Assembly (NCBI RefSeq): GCF_018389385.1
Contig: NZ_CP062698.1
Coordinates: forward strand, 2,607,501 to 2,671,500
Source of the DNA: Anthocerotibacter panamensis C109
GTDB taxonomy: Bacteria > Cyanobacteriota > Cyanobacteriia > Gloeobacterales > Anthocerotibacteraceae
DNA length: 64,000 nucleotides
Direction of reading: 5' to 3'
The position numbers and the translations under genes were made by a program. Under the pieces are notes generated by a model. The model was not told where the DNA came from and did not search any database. It saw nothing but the letters and a program-made list of their open reading frames with translations. Of this stretch, positions 63,308-64,000 are shown piece by piece (the first letter of the stretch is position 1; each line of letters opens with the position of its first letter).

Positions 63308-63768
63308 ATGGCGCATTGTTCGGGGAGGGAGAATCCAAGGTACCGGGAAATTCTGGAGAGTGCACGGGTACAACGGTTCTACCTCAATGAAATGGGAGAA
63401 TCCGCCCAACAGCTTCCAGGAGTGGGTTTGATGTGTCTGGCGGTAGAGCCGGAAATTGGTTCTCGTGCCCGTGATGTCTTAGCCCAAGCCCGTGCCCAAG
63501 GCGGACAGTTTTACGACCAGGTGCTAGAACTGGTAGAGAAGACCCTATGCCGCCTGGAAAGCGGGCATAGATGCAGCGTTTCCCAGAATTGAGTCAGGCG
63601 GAACTACTTAGCATGATGGACATCAAGCTCAATGATTGGAAGAATTCCCGTGTCTACCGGGAAGTGAAGAATGAAGGCAAGCTAGAAGGCAAGCTGGAAG
63701 GAAAACTGGAAGCCGCCCGAAACTTTCTGCGCTTAGGTGTGGCTCCCGAATGGTCGCTCAGGCAGTAG
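63308..63768 (+). pseudogene. Frameshifted DUF2887/Rpn-type gene remnant
   Basis: Two frames carry consecutive parts of one protein. Frame A (63308-63592) holds RYREILESARVQRFYLNEMG and YDQVLELVEKTL. Frame B (63571-63768) holds RFPELSQAELLSMMDIK, SRVYREVKNEGKLEGKLEGK and a short end. In intact relatives these join as ...LVE-x-RFPELS... without interruption, and a longer N-terminal nuclease domain precedes them; it is missing here. Assignment is by resemblance. Confidence 0.65.
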
Positions 63769-63840
63769 AGATGTCTGTGAAAGAAGTACAACAGCTACAA
63801 AAAAATCAGTCCTAGCAAAACTTGTACACGGTGTAGCTGG

Positions 63841-63907
63841 GCTAACCAGTCGCTCCACCTGACACCGCCCCAAAGTGGGCGGCGCAGGTGAGCTTGATCG
63901 TTAGCCT
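63841..63907. other. attC-like imperfect palindrome
   Basis: GGCTAAC (63841-63847) and GTTAGCC (63901-63907) are perfect inverted ends of a 67-bp palindrome. Inside are GCTC-C-ACCTG against CAGGT-GAGC, one base bulged, and a central stem CCGCCC/GGGCGG. Outer GTTAGCC-type cores, a bulged arm and variable centre are the layout of integron cassette attC sites. No integrase gene is in the window. Confidence 0.5.
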
Positions 63908-64000
63908 TCCTAAATTCCTGACCCCAACCCGCTCAAATAGAAGAATATTAGTAATAACCAAGGTTACGGATACGAGGTTCATGGTTGTGTATTGAAAACC
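63908..64000. other. Non-coding right end
   Basis: No gene, RNA or repeat was recognised in this last stretch. Confidence 0.4.

Overview
The window is cyanobacterial chromosome. The markers are a complete beta-carboxysome operon (ccmK-ccmK-ccmK-ccmL-ccmM-ccmN-ccmO), CP12, the photosystem I assembly factor Ycf3, an NblS/Hik33-type histidine kinase, an HmpF-like coiled-coil protein and an OstA/LptC-like protein. Base composition looks moderately GC-rich. An early-branching unicellular lineage (Gloeobacterales-like) is possible, but nothing here fixes the species.

Layout. 1-4.7 kb: end of an unknown gene, tRNA-Asn, a SpoU/TrmJ-type methyltransferase, a solute-binding protein and a flippase. 4.7-14.5 kb: part of a phage-tail-like contractile injection system (CIS). 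It has a sheath, three tube-like proteins and small assembly proteins, interleaved with signalling genes: an FHA protein, a degenerate kinase fused to a periplasmic-binding domain, a NarL-type response regulator and a Ser/Thr kinase. No baseplate, spike or AAA+ ATPase gene is visible, so the rest must lie elsewhere. 14.5-24.3 kb: housekeeping genes (queA, ribF, DedA, M42 peptidase, ferredoxin, argD), two tRNAs, a second copy of an IS200/IS605-like non-autonomous element, and a regulator/membrane-protein pair that looks foreign.

24.5-38 kb: a type III-B CRISPR-Cas locus. It starts with a probable leader, then 32 repeat units (30 intact or nearly so, 2 decayed) containing duplicated spacers. 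Next come an unusual 20-bp-period repeat block, a small conserved gene, then cas10/cmr2, cmr3, cmr4, cmr5 and a Cmr6-Cmr1 fusion. A RAYT-type transposase and Uma2 gene relics follow, and the locus ends with a CARF-HEPN (Csm6/Csx1-like) ribonuclease gene. No cas1, cas2 or cas6 is present, so crRNA processing and spacer acquisition must be supplied from elsewhere. The parts fit a cyclic-oligoadenylate circuit: the Cas10 GGDD palm would make the signal and the CARF-HEPN protein would respond with RNA cleavage.

38-55.9 kb: core genes, including a DUF1537 kinase, GerW/YtfJ-like protein, M16 peptidase, GT2/TPR/LptC-like cluster, HmpF-like protein, NblS, TrmFO, CP12, AI-2E-family permease, nusA, rimP and ubiX. 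56-61 kb: the ccm operon. 61-64 kb: a small unknown gene, Ycf3, a sulfotransferase-like protein, tRNA-Met, a frameshifted DUF2887/Rpn-type gene, and a solitary palindrome at 63841-63907 that resembles an integron attC site.

No searches could be run. Family names rest on recognised motifs and sequence resemblance; start codons were chosen from ribosome-binding sites, overlaps and family lengths.
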